64,000 nt of DNA from Mesopusillimonas faecipullorum (GCF_020539505.1 NZ_JACDXW010000002.1:596670-660669), one strand, 5' to 3'. Positions 1 through 9,090 are shown, counted from the stretch's first letter. Notes: generated from the sequence alone by a model not told the origin. Made by a program: numbers and translations.

Positions 1-744
1 ATCCAGATACTGCCACGCTGCAGAAGCATTGATTTCTTGTGACTGGTATTGAGTCAGATTGCCCATACCGGCCAATCGTACGGTGACATAACCCGAGGTT
101 GCACCACCAGGACCGCCGTAATAGCCCAAGACCTGCAAGGCGTAAGTATTGTCAGCCGTCGGCGCAGCCTTATCCAAGGTGATCTGGAAAACGCGGAAAT
201 TCGGATGCAGTTTATTGTCACCCGTCAGGTTGTACTCGAAAGCAGCCGTACCGATGGCATTGGTTCCCGTGAAGGCGCCGCTCACACCATCGGTCAGGAA
301 GGCACGATCGGGCACGGCTTGGCCGCTCTCGGGGTCTATCGTGGCATCTTCAATTTTCTTCAAGTCGGCCCAGGAACTGTCGAATGGCCCGCCCAAGGCA
401 CCGCCTTTGCCGGGGCCGCTGTCGCCGCTATTGGTCCAAAACAGCGGCTGCCCGCGACCGCCCGCTGCAGGCATGGACACCTTCAAATCCCACGCACCCG
501 ACGTGCAAGCCACCGCCTCGTTACCTGGTTTATTCAAGTCAAAGCAATGCTCGGCAGCCTCAGCCCCGGCAAGCGGCAGCACCAGCTTGTTGTCCTTGGA
601 CGTAAATTTATCCGCCGACACGGGCGGCGGATTGTCACCGCCGCCACTGCTGCTGTCATCTCCACCGCCACCACCCCCACCGCAAGCGGCCAGCAAGCAA
701 GCCGCACCCAACGCCGCCACGAAGGGGCTCAATTTCATCGCCAT
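1..744 (-). CDS. HmuY-like heme-binding lipoprotein (partial, C-terminus off the window)
   Basis: The ATG at 744 has a good ribosome site (AAGGAG about 8 bases upstream). The first 21 residues form a lipoprotein signal ending in LLAAC, with Cys21 as the lipidated residue. A Gly7/Asp/Ser-rich linker follows. The rest resembles the HmuY family (short repeats of beta structure, a W-D-L-K segment after a Cys-Thr-Ser-Gly turn). At least 248 codons are present and no stop is reached. HmuY proteins capture heme outside the cell and pass it to a TonB-dependent receptor. The receptor gene lies 43 bases upstream on the same strand and is probably in the same operon. The family call is from memory of its pattern, not a search. 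Confidence 0.75.
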   Translation of the reverse strand, partial: MAMKLSPFVAALGAACLLAACGGGGGGGDDSSSGGGDNPPPVSADKFTSKDNKLVLPLAGAEAAEHCFDLNKPGNEAVACTSGAWDLKVSMPAAGGRGQPLFWTNSGDSGPGKGGALGGPFDSSWADLKKIEDATIDPESGQAVPDRAFLTDGVSGAFTGTNAIGTAAFEYNLTGDNKLHPNFRVFQITLDKAAPTADNTYALQVLGYYGGPGGATSGYVTVRLAGMGNLTQYQSQEINASAAWQYLD

Positions 745-787
745 CTTTTGTTCTCCTTAAATCACGATGCCTACATATCAAGAAAAA

Positions 788-2887
788 TCAGGGGGCATCA
801 CTGAAGCGATAACGCACACCCAGGTAAACAAACCGACCTCGCACCGGTCCGAAATCAGACTGATTGGCAAAATCACGCTGTCGGTTGAAAACGTTGTTCA
901 CACCCGCAAACGCAGTCCAGCTCTTGTTGAAGTTATGGTTGAGCGCGAGATCCAGAGTGGTCCACGCGGGCGAAACCCCATCGGCTTGAGCCCCGGAAAC
1001 AGCGCCATTTGCCTCACTGCTGGAGATCAACTCGCGACTCTGGTAGCGCAAACGAGCAGTCAGCGTGGTGTCTGGCAAGAATGACCAATCCACGCCCACA
1101 CGCGCCATATGCTGAGGACGGCGCGTCAACTCGCTGCCGGTGTCCAGGTTGCGGGTCTGGGTATAGGTGTAGCCAAGGTTGAAAGCCACGCTCGGCAGCG
1201 CTTGCCAACGCAATCCCGTTTCTACCCCTTGAGTGCGCGCACGCGCGATGTTTCGATACGAATACACCACCACGCCGGGTCCGCCAGGCGTGGCGTTGTC
1301 TTCGTCTATCTGGATAAGGTCGCTGATGCGGTTGTAGAAGCCGTTGACATCAAGCGTCAGATCTTCGCGCCAGTCCAGCCTGAACCCCAACTGCGCACTT
1401 ACCGAAGACTCTGGCGTCAAATTAGGATTGCCTTTGACCATGTAACCCAAGTGGCTGTGGTCAAAGACGTAATAACGCTCTTTCAGGTTGGGTACGCGGT
1501 AGCCTTTGCCCAGACTAGCCCGTACGACCCCCTGCCAGTCTTGACCATCCAGCAAGCGCGCCTTCAAGCTGGCCTTGGGCGCCACATGCGTGCCGAAATC
1601 GGAGTCATCCTGCCAACGCAAACCCAGCACCAATTCCCAGTTGTCATTGAAAACGATGTCGTTCTGGGCAAAGAGTTCGACCGTGCGTCTATCTACACGC
1701 CCCTGAGCAAACTCGGAAACACCGTTATTGGACTGACTTAAATCTTCATAGTGGTAGTCGGCCCCGAATTGCCAGTTCTGCTTGCGCCAAGTGGGCAAAT
1801 CGAACTGAGTCGTCACATGCCCCATGCGTTGTTTTGCTTGACGGGCAGTCATCAACCAATCATTGGAGAAAGTATCCGAGTCGCTGTTGTACCGTTCGGC
1901 AACGCCGCTTAACTGCAGACGCGCCTGGTTTGCAAAAGTCCACTCTCCGCCACCCACCACTCTATCGCGTTCGATTTTCTCGGTTTTCAGCCTAGGCACA
2001 TAGTTGGGCGGCACATAATAGGTAAAGTGTTGGGTGTCGTCTTCGCGATAGGCGCTCAGCTCCGCCCAGTAGCGCTGCCTGGCGCTGGGCATCCAATCGC
2101 TGCGTAAAGCGTATTGCTGGCGTTTGATTTTGTCCCCCTGACGACTCCAGGCATCGGGATCTATCCCAAAGCCTTTGTCATCAAGCACGTCGGCTGACAA
2201 CCTCAGCCTCCATGTATCACTGCCCCCTTCTAAACCTAGCTTGCCATGCGTACTGCCTATTCCAGCGGCACGCCCGGAATCATTCTGTTTACCGTAGCTG
2301 CCAATATCAGCGCTCAGATCGGCATGAAACCCTTTACGTATTGGGCGAGTGATGACATTAACGACACCGCCCATCGCGGAACTGCCGTATTGCGCTGACG
2401 CTGCGCCTTTGACCACTTCGATACGCTCGACGTCGGCCAGCAAATACTGGCTAAGATCGACCGTCGAGCCCGTACTTGCTGAAATAGGCAGGCCATCGAT
2501 AAGCACGAGCACCTGATCGCTGCTCAGGCCCTGCAAAGACAACTCGTAGCCCGACTTTCCGTGAATCTCCCGTATTTGCAGGCCAGGCACGTTCTCCAGC
2601 GCTTGCGTCAGCGTTCGAGCATGCGTGCGCTCTATCTCTTCACGCGTGACCACCTCTGTACGTATTGGTACGTCGGCCAGATCTTTTTCCGTGCGTGTGG
2701 CGGTCACGACGACAGTGCTCAATTGACCGCTTTGAATGGGTGCATCGGCGGCCTGGGCCACCCCTGCAATCAGGCTCAGCGCGCCGGCGGCGCTGAGCGC
2801 TCCTAGCCCGGCTAACTTTCCGCTTTCGCAACGGATTACCTTGACCCACTTGCGTGGGTTGTGGCCGGCCATTTGAAATACTTCCAT
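788..2887 (-). CDS. TonB-dependent outer-membrane receptor, probably for heme or hemoproteins
   Basis: The product has 699 residues. A signal peptide ends near residue 46 (VAQA-AD). The plug domain covers about residues 65-180 (IEVVKGAASAQYGSSAMGGV, then VNVITRP). A long beta-barrel follows. YRVPNL (463-468) and NPNL (487-490) with His between them resemble the FRAP/NPNL region of heme receptors. The barrel ends three residues after the usual terminal Phe. Its neighbours (HmuY-like lipoprotein downstream, heme ABC importer genes upstream) point to heme as substrate, although siderophore receptors of the Cir/FepA type look similar. A second ATG at residue 6 is possible because the ribosome site at 2887 is weak. 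Confidence 0.85.
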   Translation of the reverse strand: MEVFQMAGHNPRKWVKVIRCESGKLAGLGALSAAGALSLIAGVAQAADAPIQSGQLSTVVVTATRTEKDLADVPIRTEVVTREEIERTHARTLTQALENVPGLQIREIHGKSGYELSLQGLSSDQVLVLIDGLPISASTGSTVDLSQYLLADVERIEVVKGAASAQYGSSAMGGVVNVITRPIRKGFHADLSADIGSYGKQNDSGRAAGIGSTHGKLGLEGGSDTWRLRLSADVLDDKGFGIDPDAWSRQGDKIKRQQYALRSDWMPSARQRYWAELSAYREDDTQHFTYYVPPNYVPRLKTEKIERDRVVGGGEWTFANQARLQLSGVAERYNSDSDTFSNDWLMTARQAKQRMGHVTTQFDLPTWRKQNWQFGADYHYEDLSQSNNGVSEFAQGRVDRRTVELFAQNDIVFNDNWELVLGLRWQDDSDFGTHVAPKASLKARLLDGQDWQGVVRASLGKGYRVPNLKERYYVFDHSHLGYMVKGNPNLTPESSVSAQLGFRLDWREDLTLDVNGFYNRISDLIQIDEDNATPGGPGVVVYSYRNIARARTQGVETGLRWQALPSVAFNLGYTYTQTRNLDTGSELTRRPQHMARVGVDWSFLPDTTLTARLRYQSRELISSSEANGAVSGAQADGVSPAWTTLDLALNHNFNKSWTAFAGVNNVFNRQRDFANQSDFGPVRGRFVYLGVRYRFSDAP

Positions 2888-3070
2888 GAATCGTTTTCCC
2901 GCGTGTGCGTTACCCGCCCGCTTACCGGGCCAAGCAAAACCGGCAGCTTCTTAGCCACCGCAACTGGCATTATTGATGCTGCCTATTCAGAGGCTATATT
3001 ACGAACGATTCTCTGTATCATTTCAATAATTGTTCCATTAAATATACTTAAGGAAGGAGGATTGAAACCT
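2888..3070 (-). promoter_or_regulatory. Leader region of the TonB receptor gene
   Basis: This 183-base AT-rich stretch separates the histidine kinase stop from the receptor start. Read on the minus strand, 3001-3025 holds AATGATA followed by an imperfect inverted partner (AATCGTT). It recalls a degenerate Fur site, but the match is poor. A separate promoter for the receptor is likely from the gap length. No clear -10/-35 pair was chosen. Confidence 0.25.
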
Positions 3071-4531
3071 TCAGTTGACGCGTTTTAACGACAAAACCGC
3101 CTTAAGCCCACGCAAGTCTTTCTGCTCATTCTGGGTGCGCCCGGGATTGCTCATTAGCTTGAGCTCGCAGCCGTGCAATTTGGCTATGGCTTGCACCAGC
3201 GACAGCCCCAAGCCATAGCCAGATGCACGATTTGATTGGGCGCCCAAACGAACAAACCGCATCTGAACGTGATCGTGCAAGGCAGGCGAGATTCCAGGCC
3301 CTCTGTCAGCAACCCCCAACAAAACCCAATCCTGACCGGATGGTTCTGCGAACAACTCAACCTGCCCGCCTACGCAGGCGTACTTGAGCGCGTTATCGAC
3401 CAAATTCGATAACGCTTGCATCAACAAAGCTTTGTCTGCGTAAACGGCTAAAGGCTCAGGCGCACGTACCGATAGAAGCACATTGTTCAACTCAGCCAAA
3501 GGCTGAAAATAATCCGCAACATCCCCCAGCAAGGCCCGTGCCTGAACGGGTTCGAATTGATGCGGACAGCGTCGGGATTCGATGGCGCCGATACGAAGCA
3601 CTGCGCTAGACATGCGCTGTATGCGCTCGACCTCTTCAATGGCCTGCCGCACCTCCTCACCCACGTCTTCCGATACGCCGCTGGCATCCTGAACTGCACA
3701 TAAACGGTGGTGCAAGCGCGTTAGCGGCGTACGAAGCTCGTGAGCGATATAACTACTGACATCTTTAACCTCATCCATCAGCGCATTGATGCGTTCCAAA
3801 GCTTGGTTGACGCTCAGCGCCAGGCTTTCCAGTTCATCTCTGCCTCGGTGGCGCATCAACACCCGACTGGCAGTGTCCCCTGCGGCATAGGCACGCAAAG
3901 CTTGGCGGATGTCTTCTATTCTTGCCAAGCTGCGCGCACCGTATCGCATGCTGGTCGCAATGCTAAGCAGCACCACCACAAACAAGCCCGCCCCCGCTAT
4001 CAGGGGCAATACTCGAACCCGCTCCAGCATGGGCAATACATCATAGGCTTCAAAAATCACACTGCCGTCGGCCAAGGGCACAGCCAAACCTTGCAACTCC
4101 ATGCGGTGATGAGCAAGCTGATCGTCTCGCCATTGCACTCGATGCCATCCATGGCAGCTTGCCGGCTCGCAGCCCAGCGCTTGCCATATACCCGGCTGAC
4201 CGTAATGCACCTGGCCCTGCGCATCTACCAAGAGCGTCACGCGCTCGGTTCGCTGAGCAAGGCGATCGCGCCACAAAGCAGCCTCTGCCTCTTCCAGGCT
4301 TTGCGCGCCGGCAGCCGCCTGCGACTGCATAACACCCAGCACGAGCTCCCGCACATGGCTGACCATTACGCTTTCGATCAAAGCCGCCCCACAGGCCATG
4401 GTCAGCAAACTCACCAATAAAAACACATAGGCAGTCGCGATAGCCTGACGCACGTGTCCCGCCATCAGCGGTGTCTGCAAGGTCCGCCACCGCGCTCCCG
4501 GTGCCGCGCGTGCAGCGTTAGCCCAAGGCAT
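3071..4531 (-). CDS. Membrane sensor histidine kinase in the heme locus, with a periplasmic CX4CH motif
   Basis: I start the gene at the ATG at 4531, which overlaps the response regulator stop by 14 bases. A longer frame to 4612 would overlap it far more. The product has 486 residues: TM1 about 31-52, a periplasmic domain about 53-172, TM2 about 174-195, HAMP about 196-250, a phospho-acceptor H-box with His264 (IAHELRTPLTRL), then N (LVDNALKYA) and G (DRGPGISP, GYGLGLSL) boxes of the ATPase domain. The periplasmic part holds Cys121, Cys126, His127 and His130 in the pattern CX4CHxxH. It pairs with the OmpR-type regulator just upstream. The signal is unknown. Position inside heme uptake genes makes heme, iron or cell-envelope redox state candidates. 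Confidence 0.88.
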   Translation of the reverse strand: MPWANAARAAPGARWRTLQTPLMAGHVRQAIATAYVFLLVSLLTMACGAALIESVMVSHVRELVLGVMQSQAAAGAQSLEEAEAALWRDRLAQRTERVTLLVDAQGQVHYGQPGIWQALGCEPASCHGWHRVQWRDDQLAHHRMELQGLAVPLADGSVIFEAYDVLPMLERVRVLPLIAGAGLFVVVLLSIATSMRYGARSLARIEDIRQALRAYAAGDTASRVLMRHRGRDELESLALSVNQALERINALMDEVKDVSSYIAHELRTPLTRLHHRLCAVQDASGVSEDVGEEVRQAIEEVERIQRMSSAVLRIGAIESRRCPHQFEPVQARALLGDVADYFQPLAELNNVLLSVRAPEPLAVYADKALLMQALSNLVDNALKYACVGGQVELFAEPSGQDWVLLGVADRGPGISPALHDHVQMRFVRLGAQSNRASGYGLGLSLVQAIAKLHGCELKLMSNPGRTQNEQKDLRGLKAVLSLKRVN

Positions 4532-5186
4532 ATCCCACCGATCGAATGGTACGCAGCAGCGGAAGCCCGAAGCGCTTGTCCAGCTTGGCTCGCAGCTTGG
4601 ACATGTGAACATCGATCAGATTGGTCTGAGGATCGAATTCGTAGCCCCACACCCTTTGCAGCAACATGGAGCGTGTTACAACCTGCCCACTATGCTCCAT
4701 CAGCACTTGCAGCAGCTTGAACTCTTTATCAGTCAAATCCAGCAATTGCCCATTGCGACGCACCTCTCGACTCACGACATCCATGCTCAGGTCTTCAAGG
4801 TTAAGCATTTGCGCGTGCGTCTCGGCCAGACCGGCACGCCGCCCCAGCACATCAATGCGCGCCAAGAGTTCACTGAAATGAAATGGCTTACCCAGGTAGT
4901 CGTCAGCACCGGCACGAAGCCCGGCAACCCTATCATCGGGCTGATCCAAAGCCGACAACACAAGAATCGGGGGATGTCGTCGGTGCTGAAGATGCTCCAG
5001 AACCTGCATGCCATCCACGATAGGTAGCATGCGGTCTAACACCATGACGTCGAATGCTTCGCGAGAGACTGCGTCAAGCGCATCCTGACCGTTATTCACC
5101 AAGGTGCAGTGGTGTCCGCAAGCCTGTAATTTGCTGGTAAGCCAATAGCTTACGCTGCTGTCATCTTCGACGATCAGTATTCTCAT
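4518..5186 (-). CDS. OmpR/PhoB-family response regulator
   Basis: The product has 222 residues. The receiver domain covers about 1-115, with the acidic pocket Glu7/Asp8/Asp9, phospho-acceptor Asp51 (VMVLDRMLP) and Lys100 (YLGKPF). A winged-helix DNA-binding domain covers about 128-220 (LTDKEFKLLQVL, RVWGYEFDP, TIRSVGYALG). The gene overlaps its kinase by 14 bases, so the two are translated together. The 154-base gap to hmuV upstream holds a Fur-like palindrome, so the pair may be iron-regulated. Likely targets are the flanking receptor and transporter genes; this is inferred from position only. Confidence 0.92.
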   Translation of the reverse strand: MRILIVEDDSSVSYWLTSKLQACGHHCTLVNNGQDALDAVSREAFDVMVLDRMLPIVDGMQVLEHLQHRRHPPILVLSALDQPDDRVAGLRAGADDYLGKPFHFSELLARIDVLGRRAGLAETHAQMLNLEDLSMDVVSREVRRNGQLLDLTDKEFKLLQVLMEHSGQVVTRSMLLQRVWGYEFDPQTNLIDVHMSKLRAKLDKRFGLPLLRTIRSVGYALG

Positions 5187-5283
5187 GCCCTTTCCTCAAG
5201 TATCTCGCAGTCCCCCCGGCCACGGCGCTACCCGCCTTTACTGACTGAGCAATCGCTGCCGTAATCCACGGAGACCATACTTA

Positions 5284-5304
5284 AAATGATAACGTTTATC
5301 ATTT
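5284..5304. promoter_or_regulatory. Fur-like perfect palindrome upstream of the two-component genes
   Basis: Two 9-base arms (AAATGATAA and TTATCATTT) are separated by CGT. A further ATTATCAT half lies about 10 bases away at 5313-5320. The arms resemble Fur half-sites (GATAAT-type). The palindrome lies about 98-118 bases upstream of the response regulator start and 37 bases beyond the hmuV stop. It could also act as a weak transcription stop after hmuV, but the stem is AT-rich and short for that. Confidence 0.45.
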
Positions 5305-5340
5305 ATTTTTATATTATCATGCTAAATCGAGTACCGAATG

Positions 5341-6135
5341 CTAGTGAAACAAGACCAGCACGGCGTTTTCCTTTACCGGGTGCGGTACGACCGAGGGTCG
5401 TAAGCCATAGGCTTGCTCTAGCGCCTCGGGAGTGAGCACCTGCTCTGGCGTACCGTCGACCAACACTTGACCCGCGGCAAGCAGCAGCAACTCGTCGCAC
5501 CACTGGGCCGCCAAGTTCAGGTCGTGCAGAACGACCAGCACCCCCACCTGACTCGTATCTGCTGCGCGTCGTGCCGAATGCAACAGCGCCAGCTGGTGCC
5601 GAGGATCAAGGTTGGAAACAGGTTCATCCATCAGCAGATAAGCCTGGCCCTGGCAGCGCACAGCTGCCGCCACTTGCGCCCACACACGAGCAAACTGCAC
5701 CCGTTGTTGCTCCCCCCCTGACAAGGTGTCATAAGGTCGCTGCGCCGCATTTCTCAGTCCGACGATTCCCAATGCCTCGCCTACATCCCGCGCCACTTCC
5801 TCAGGCGTCAGCTCAGGAAATGGATACAAACCCATTTCCACCACTTTGCTCACCGCCAGTGGAAAGCCCATGGCCACTTGTTGAGGCAAAACCGCCCGCC
5901 GGCGCGCTTGCTCTGCCACCCCTCTGGCCTCCAGGCTGAGCCCATCCAGATGAATCACGCCCTTTTGACAAGATAGCTCGCCCGACATGGCAGCCAGCAA
6001 GGTCGACTTGCCAGCCCCGTTGGCACCCAATACCGCCGTTACACGTCCAGGCTGCACGCGGCAAGAAACACCACAAAGAATCTTGCGCCCTGCGCGATCC
6101 ACACTGATGGATTCGGCACTCAAGCCCGAACTCAT
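5341..6135 (-). CDS. hmuV: Heme ABC transporter ATP-binding protein HmuV
   Basis: The start is the ATG at 6135, which overlaps the hmuU stop as ATGA and has an AGGAGG just upstream. The product has 264 residues: Walker A GANGAGKST, signature LSGGEQQR, Walker B YLLMDEP and a switch His in VVLHDLNLA. This is the FecE/BtuD/HmuV class. It powers import of heme through HmuU from the periplasmic protein HmuT. The gene is the last of the hmuSTUV run. Confidence 0.93.
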   Translation of the reverse strand: MSSGLSAESISVDRAGRKILCGVSCRVQPGRVTAVLGANGAGKSTLLAAMSGELSCQKGVIHLDGLSLEARGVAEQARRRAVLPQQVAMGFPLAVSKVVEMGLYPFPELTPEEVARDVGEALGIVGLRNAAQRPYDTLSGGEQQRVQFARVWAQVAAAVRCQGQAYLLMDEPVSNLDPRHQLALLHSARRAADTSQVGVLVVLHDLNLAAQWCDELLLLAAGQVLVDGTPEQVLTPEALEQAYGLRPSVVPHPVKENAVLVLFH

Positions 6136-7190
6136 GGCGTCCTCCTGCGTCCGACACGATTGATCAACCACAGGAAAAAGGGCGCACCAATCAAGCTAGT
6201 GACGATACCCACCGGCAATTCGGCTGGCACCATGATGATGCGAGCCCCCCAATCCGCCACGACGAGCGCGATGGCGCCCCCTAGGGCGCTGGCAGGTAAC
6301 AAGGCACGATGATCTGCCCCCATCAGTAGGCGCAGCACATGGGGTATGACCAGACCGACGAAACCAATCACGCCTGTGGCGGCGACCAAAGGCCCGACCA
6401 GCAACGCCACCAAACCGATCAATTCACGCCGCACTCGCGTCAGCGAGAAACCCAGATGCCAGGCTTCGCGTTCGCCGATTAGCAAAGCGTTCAAGGCACG
6501 CCAATGCCGATAGAGCAGCACGGACAACAGGAAGGTCCAGGGCGTCAGCCAAACCAGAATAGACCAGCTTCCATGCGCCAAGCTACCCAGGTTCCAGAAC
6601 GTCAGACTGCGCAGCTGCGAGTCATCTGCCATATAGCTGAATAAGCCTATGGCACTGCCGCAGGCTGCGTTAATGGCAATACCTGCCAGCAACAAGCCGG
6701 CCATTCCCGCGCTACGCCTACCCAGCACATAGGCACACCAGGTCGCCAACAAACTACCTGCGAAAGCGGCACCTGCCGCAGAAAAGAAGCCGCCAACACC
6801 CAACACTATGGCCCCCACAGCGCCTACGGCGGCACCCGACGAGATCCCGATCAAACCCGGGTCGGCCAAGGGGTTGCGAAACAAAGCTTGCATGCAAGCG
6901 CCGGCAATGGCCAAACCTGCACCAACCGTCATGCTCAGCACCACACGAGGCAAGCGCACATCCACCAACACCCGATGCGCAAGCGTGTCCTGCTCCGTCG
7001 GCCACCACAGCACTCGCGGCAAGTCTTGCAGGGCGATGGGATATGCGCCACTGGCAGACGCCAGAGCCATCACCAGACCTAACAGGAGCAATAACACCAG
7101 CAAGCCTTTGAGAGGCTGGGTGTTACGTTTGGACACCGTTGTAGTTGCCACGGCTGGGGAACTCACGAGCTTTGGTCGTAACGATGACAT
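6132..7190 (-). CDS. hmuU: Heme ABC transporter permease HmuU (FecCD family)
   Basis: The product has 352 residues and many hydrophobic segments typical of FecCD/BtuC permeases. Family marks include the DVRLPRV...GAGLAIAGACMQALFRNPLADPGLIG region and, near the C-terminus, the VGPLVAATGVIGFVGLVIPHVLR block that contacts the ATPase. The start overlaps the hmuT stop by 28 bases, and the stop overlaps hmuV by four. It forms the inner-membrane channel for heme. Confidence 0.92.
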   Translation of the reverse strand: MSSLRPKLVSSPAVATTTVSKRNTQPLKGLLVLLLLLGLVMALASASGAYPIALQDLPRVLWWPTEQDTLAHRVLVDVRLPRVVLSMTVGAGLAIAGACMQALFRNPLADPGLIGISSGAAVGAVGAIVLGVGGFFSAAGAAFAGSLLATWCAYVLGRRSAGMAGLLLAGIAINAACGSAIGLFSYMADDSQLRSLTFWNLGSLAHGSWSILVWLTPWTFLLSVLLYRHWRALNALLIGEREAWHLGFSLTRVRRELIGLVALLVGPLVAATGVIGFVGLVIPHVLRLLMGADHRALLPASALGGAIALVVADWGARIIMVPAELPVGIVTSLIGAPFFLWLINRVGRRRTP

Positions 7191-8020
7191 TGTTCTCGCA
7201 ATTTCGTCACAGCCTCGGCCAAACGCGGACCAAAGGACAAATACATCAAATCGTCCATCACAACGAGACGGCGGGCTTTGGCAGCTGGCGTACCAGCCAG
7301 TGAGGTCAAGGCAAGAAAGCGCTCTTCGCCCCCCTGAGCTTGAATACTAAGTGGCGTGGTAATGATGAAGTCCGGTGCCAACGCCGCGGCAGCTTCTGCC
7401 GATATGGGCTTGTAACCTTTCTGTCCCTGTATCACGTTACGCACACCAGACAACTGCATGATGGCGTCTGCGGCTGTACCCGCGCCTGCAACCAGCACGC
7501 TGTTGCCATGCGCCATGACCGACAAGGCCGTGGGCCACTGGTCACCATCGGGCAAAGCAGGTAGTTTGCCCAAGGCCTCATCCATATTGGCGACCATCTG
7601 CTCACCTGCCTGCGGCACCGACAAGGCCTGTGCAATTTTCAGGATGCGCTCGCGTAGCGCCGACACCTCTGGGGCATCGGGCACTACCAAGATGTTCACC
7701 CCCAAGTCGCGAAGGCGCTGCAATGCCTGCGGCGGCCCGGATTGATCCGATGCAATCACCAGACCGGGATGCAGGGAGGCAACGCCCTCGACGGACAAAT
7801 CCCGGTAGTAGCCCACCTTAGGTAAAGCCCGCGCCTCGGGTGGATACACGCTAGAGAGATCCACCGCAATCAAGCGATCTCCTTGCCCCAAGGCAAATAC
7901 GATCTCGGTGACACTGCCGCCTACAGACACCACATTTTTGGCGTCCCCCTGCTTGGCTTTTGCCCACCCCCAAGGCAGGCTCAAAGCCACCATCAACAAA
8001 CCTCTACGACGCCACTGCAT
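7163..8020 (-). CDS. hmuT: Periplasmic heme-binding protein HmuT
   Basis: The product has 285 residues and an N-terminal signal peptide (residues 1 to about 22, with an arginine-rich start) and no lipobox. The type III periplasmic binding fold is shown by VVSVGGSVTEIVFALG near the N-terminus, then VGYYRDLSVEGVASLHPGLVIASDQSGPP, and a C-terminal LVVMDDLMYLSFGPRL. The Tyr in VGYYRDL and the Tyr in DDLMYLSFGPR sit where heme-ligating Tyr residues are found in this family. It begins 17 bases after hmuS and overlaps hmuU. Confidence 0.9.
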   Translation of the reverse strand: MQWRRRGLLMVALSLPWGWAKAKQGDAKNVVSVGGSVTEIVFALGQGDRLIAVDLSSVYPPEARALPKVGYYRDLSVEGVASLHPGLVIASDQSGPPQALQRLRDLGVNILVVPDAPEVSALRERILKIAQALSVPQAGEQMVANMDEALGKLPALPDGDQWPTALSVMAHGNSVLVAGAGTAADAIMQLSGVRNVIQGQKGYKPISAEAAAALAPDFIITTPLSIQAQGGEERFLALTSLAGTPAAKARRLVVMDDLMYLSFGPRLAEAVTKLREQCHRYDQSS

Positions 8021-8037
8021 GACTCTGCGACTCCTGA

Positions 8038-9090
8038 TTAGACCGCCAAAGGTTCGGTGCAGAGTTCATCAAGCAAGGCGCGCCAAGCTGCCAGCTCTTT
8101 CTTGCCCTCTTTGCGCTCTCCGAAGAACTGGACGATCTGATCCCCTGATTGATGGTAGAGCTCAAGCGAACGTACCCAACCGTCGGTAGTGGGTTTATTA
8201 ACGACCCAACTGGAAGCGATGGCAGAGGTATTCAAATGAAGGTTGAAGTTGTCATCCAAGATGTTGTACCAATCACCGGTTCTGCGCAGGTTTTGTATAG
8301 GCCCTGTGTGAATCTGCACCATGCCGGGATTGCTCACAAAGCACATAATGGACAAGCCGCTTTGCGCCGCCCGTGTCAGTACGTGTTCGACGGCCTCCGG
8401 CCCCACCTGCTGAGCCAGGTCGGTGCCCGCACCGGCTAGCGCTTGCATGCGGCTGACACCCAGACGACCCAGCATGGGGTGGAACTCGTGCGTATCTTTC
8501 AGTTTCAGCCACGCTTCGCGTATTTGCTCTGGGGTAGATTGCGGCTCGGCCAAGGTGGCAGTTTGTGATGCTTGCTCGAATACAGGCATGGCTGCGTCGG
8601 CAGGCGCCGCAAAACGCGATACATAAACCTCATAAGCCGGCATATCCGACTCCTGCGTGCAGTACACCTTGTGCACCGCCAAGCCGTTGCCGTCAAAAAA
8701 TTGCAAGCTATGACGCCCGCCTTGTTCTACCGCATAAGCATGGCGCCAGCGCCCAACAAAGGCACGCAGGTCAATATCGGGGCCCAGCATCATGTGCACA
8801 GGGCCTTGCTGGACATGACCTTGATAATGCCCATGACGCTCGTGTACGCACCAATCGTTGCGCGTCAATGCCATGACGCGGCCCAGTTCGCTCAAGGCCG
8901 CAAACATCTCATGCAAGGAGCCTGTTAAAGGACGAGAAGAAAGCCCTTCGTAGCCTGCGTGAACCAACTCACACTCGGAAACGCCCAGATGCATTGCCAA
9001 CTCTCGGGTACGGCGCTGCGGGCCTGTTTGCTGCGCGGCATTTGCCTGCGCACTTAGCTGTTCAGCTGTCAACCTTGTAAATGATGTCAT
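8038..9090 (-). CDS. hmuS: Cytoplasmic heme-handling protein HmuS (HemS/ChuS family)
   Basis: The product has 350 residues, the usual length for the HemS family, which is built from two related halves. Visible marks are LAMHLGVSECELV near the N-terminus, the first-half HxxGxYxG-like WCVHERHGHYQGH, and the second-half IMCFVSNPGMVQIHTGPI and FFGERKEGK. The family binds incoming heme and either stores, delivers or degrades it. The gene is first in the hmuSTUV run, so the operon promoter lies upstream of 9090. Confidence 0.9.
   Translation of the reverse strand: MTSFTRLTAEQLSAQANAAQQTGPQRRTRELAMHLGVSECELVHAGYEGLSSRPLTGSLHEMFAALSELGRVMALTRNDWCVHERHGHYQGHVQQGPVHMMLGPDIDLRAFVGRWRHAYAVEQGGRHSLQFFDGNGLAVHKVYCTQESDMPAYEVYVSRFAAPADAAMPVFEQASQTATLAEPQSTPEQIREAWLKLKDTHEFHPMLGRLGVSRMQALAGAGTDLAQQVGPEAVEHVLTRAAQSGLSIMCFVSNPGMVQIHTGPIQNLRRTGDWYNILDDNFNLHLNTSAIASSWVVNKPTTDGWVRSLELYHQSGDQIVQFFGERKEGKKELAAWRALLDELCTEPLAV

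Noticed and set aside
49..804. Long plus-strand open frame at the left edge (251 codons)
   Set aside because: It is antisense to the HmuY-like lipoprotein, which has a ribosome site, lipobox and operon context. The plus frame has no family pattern.
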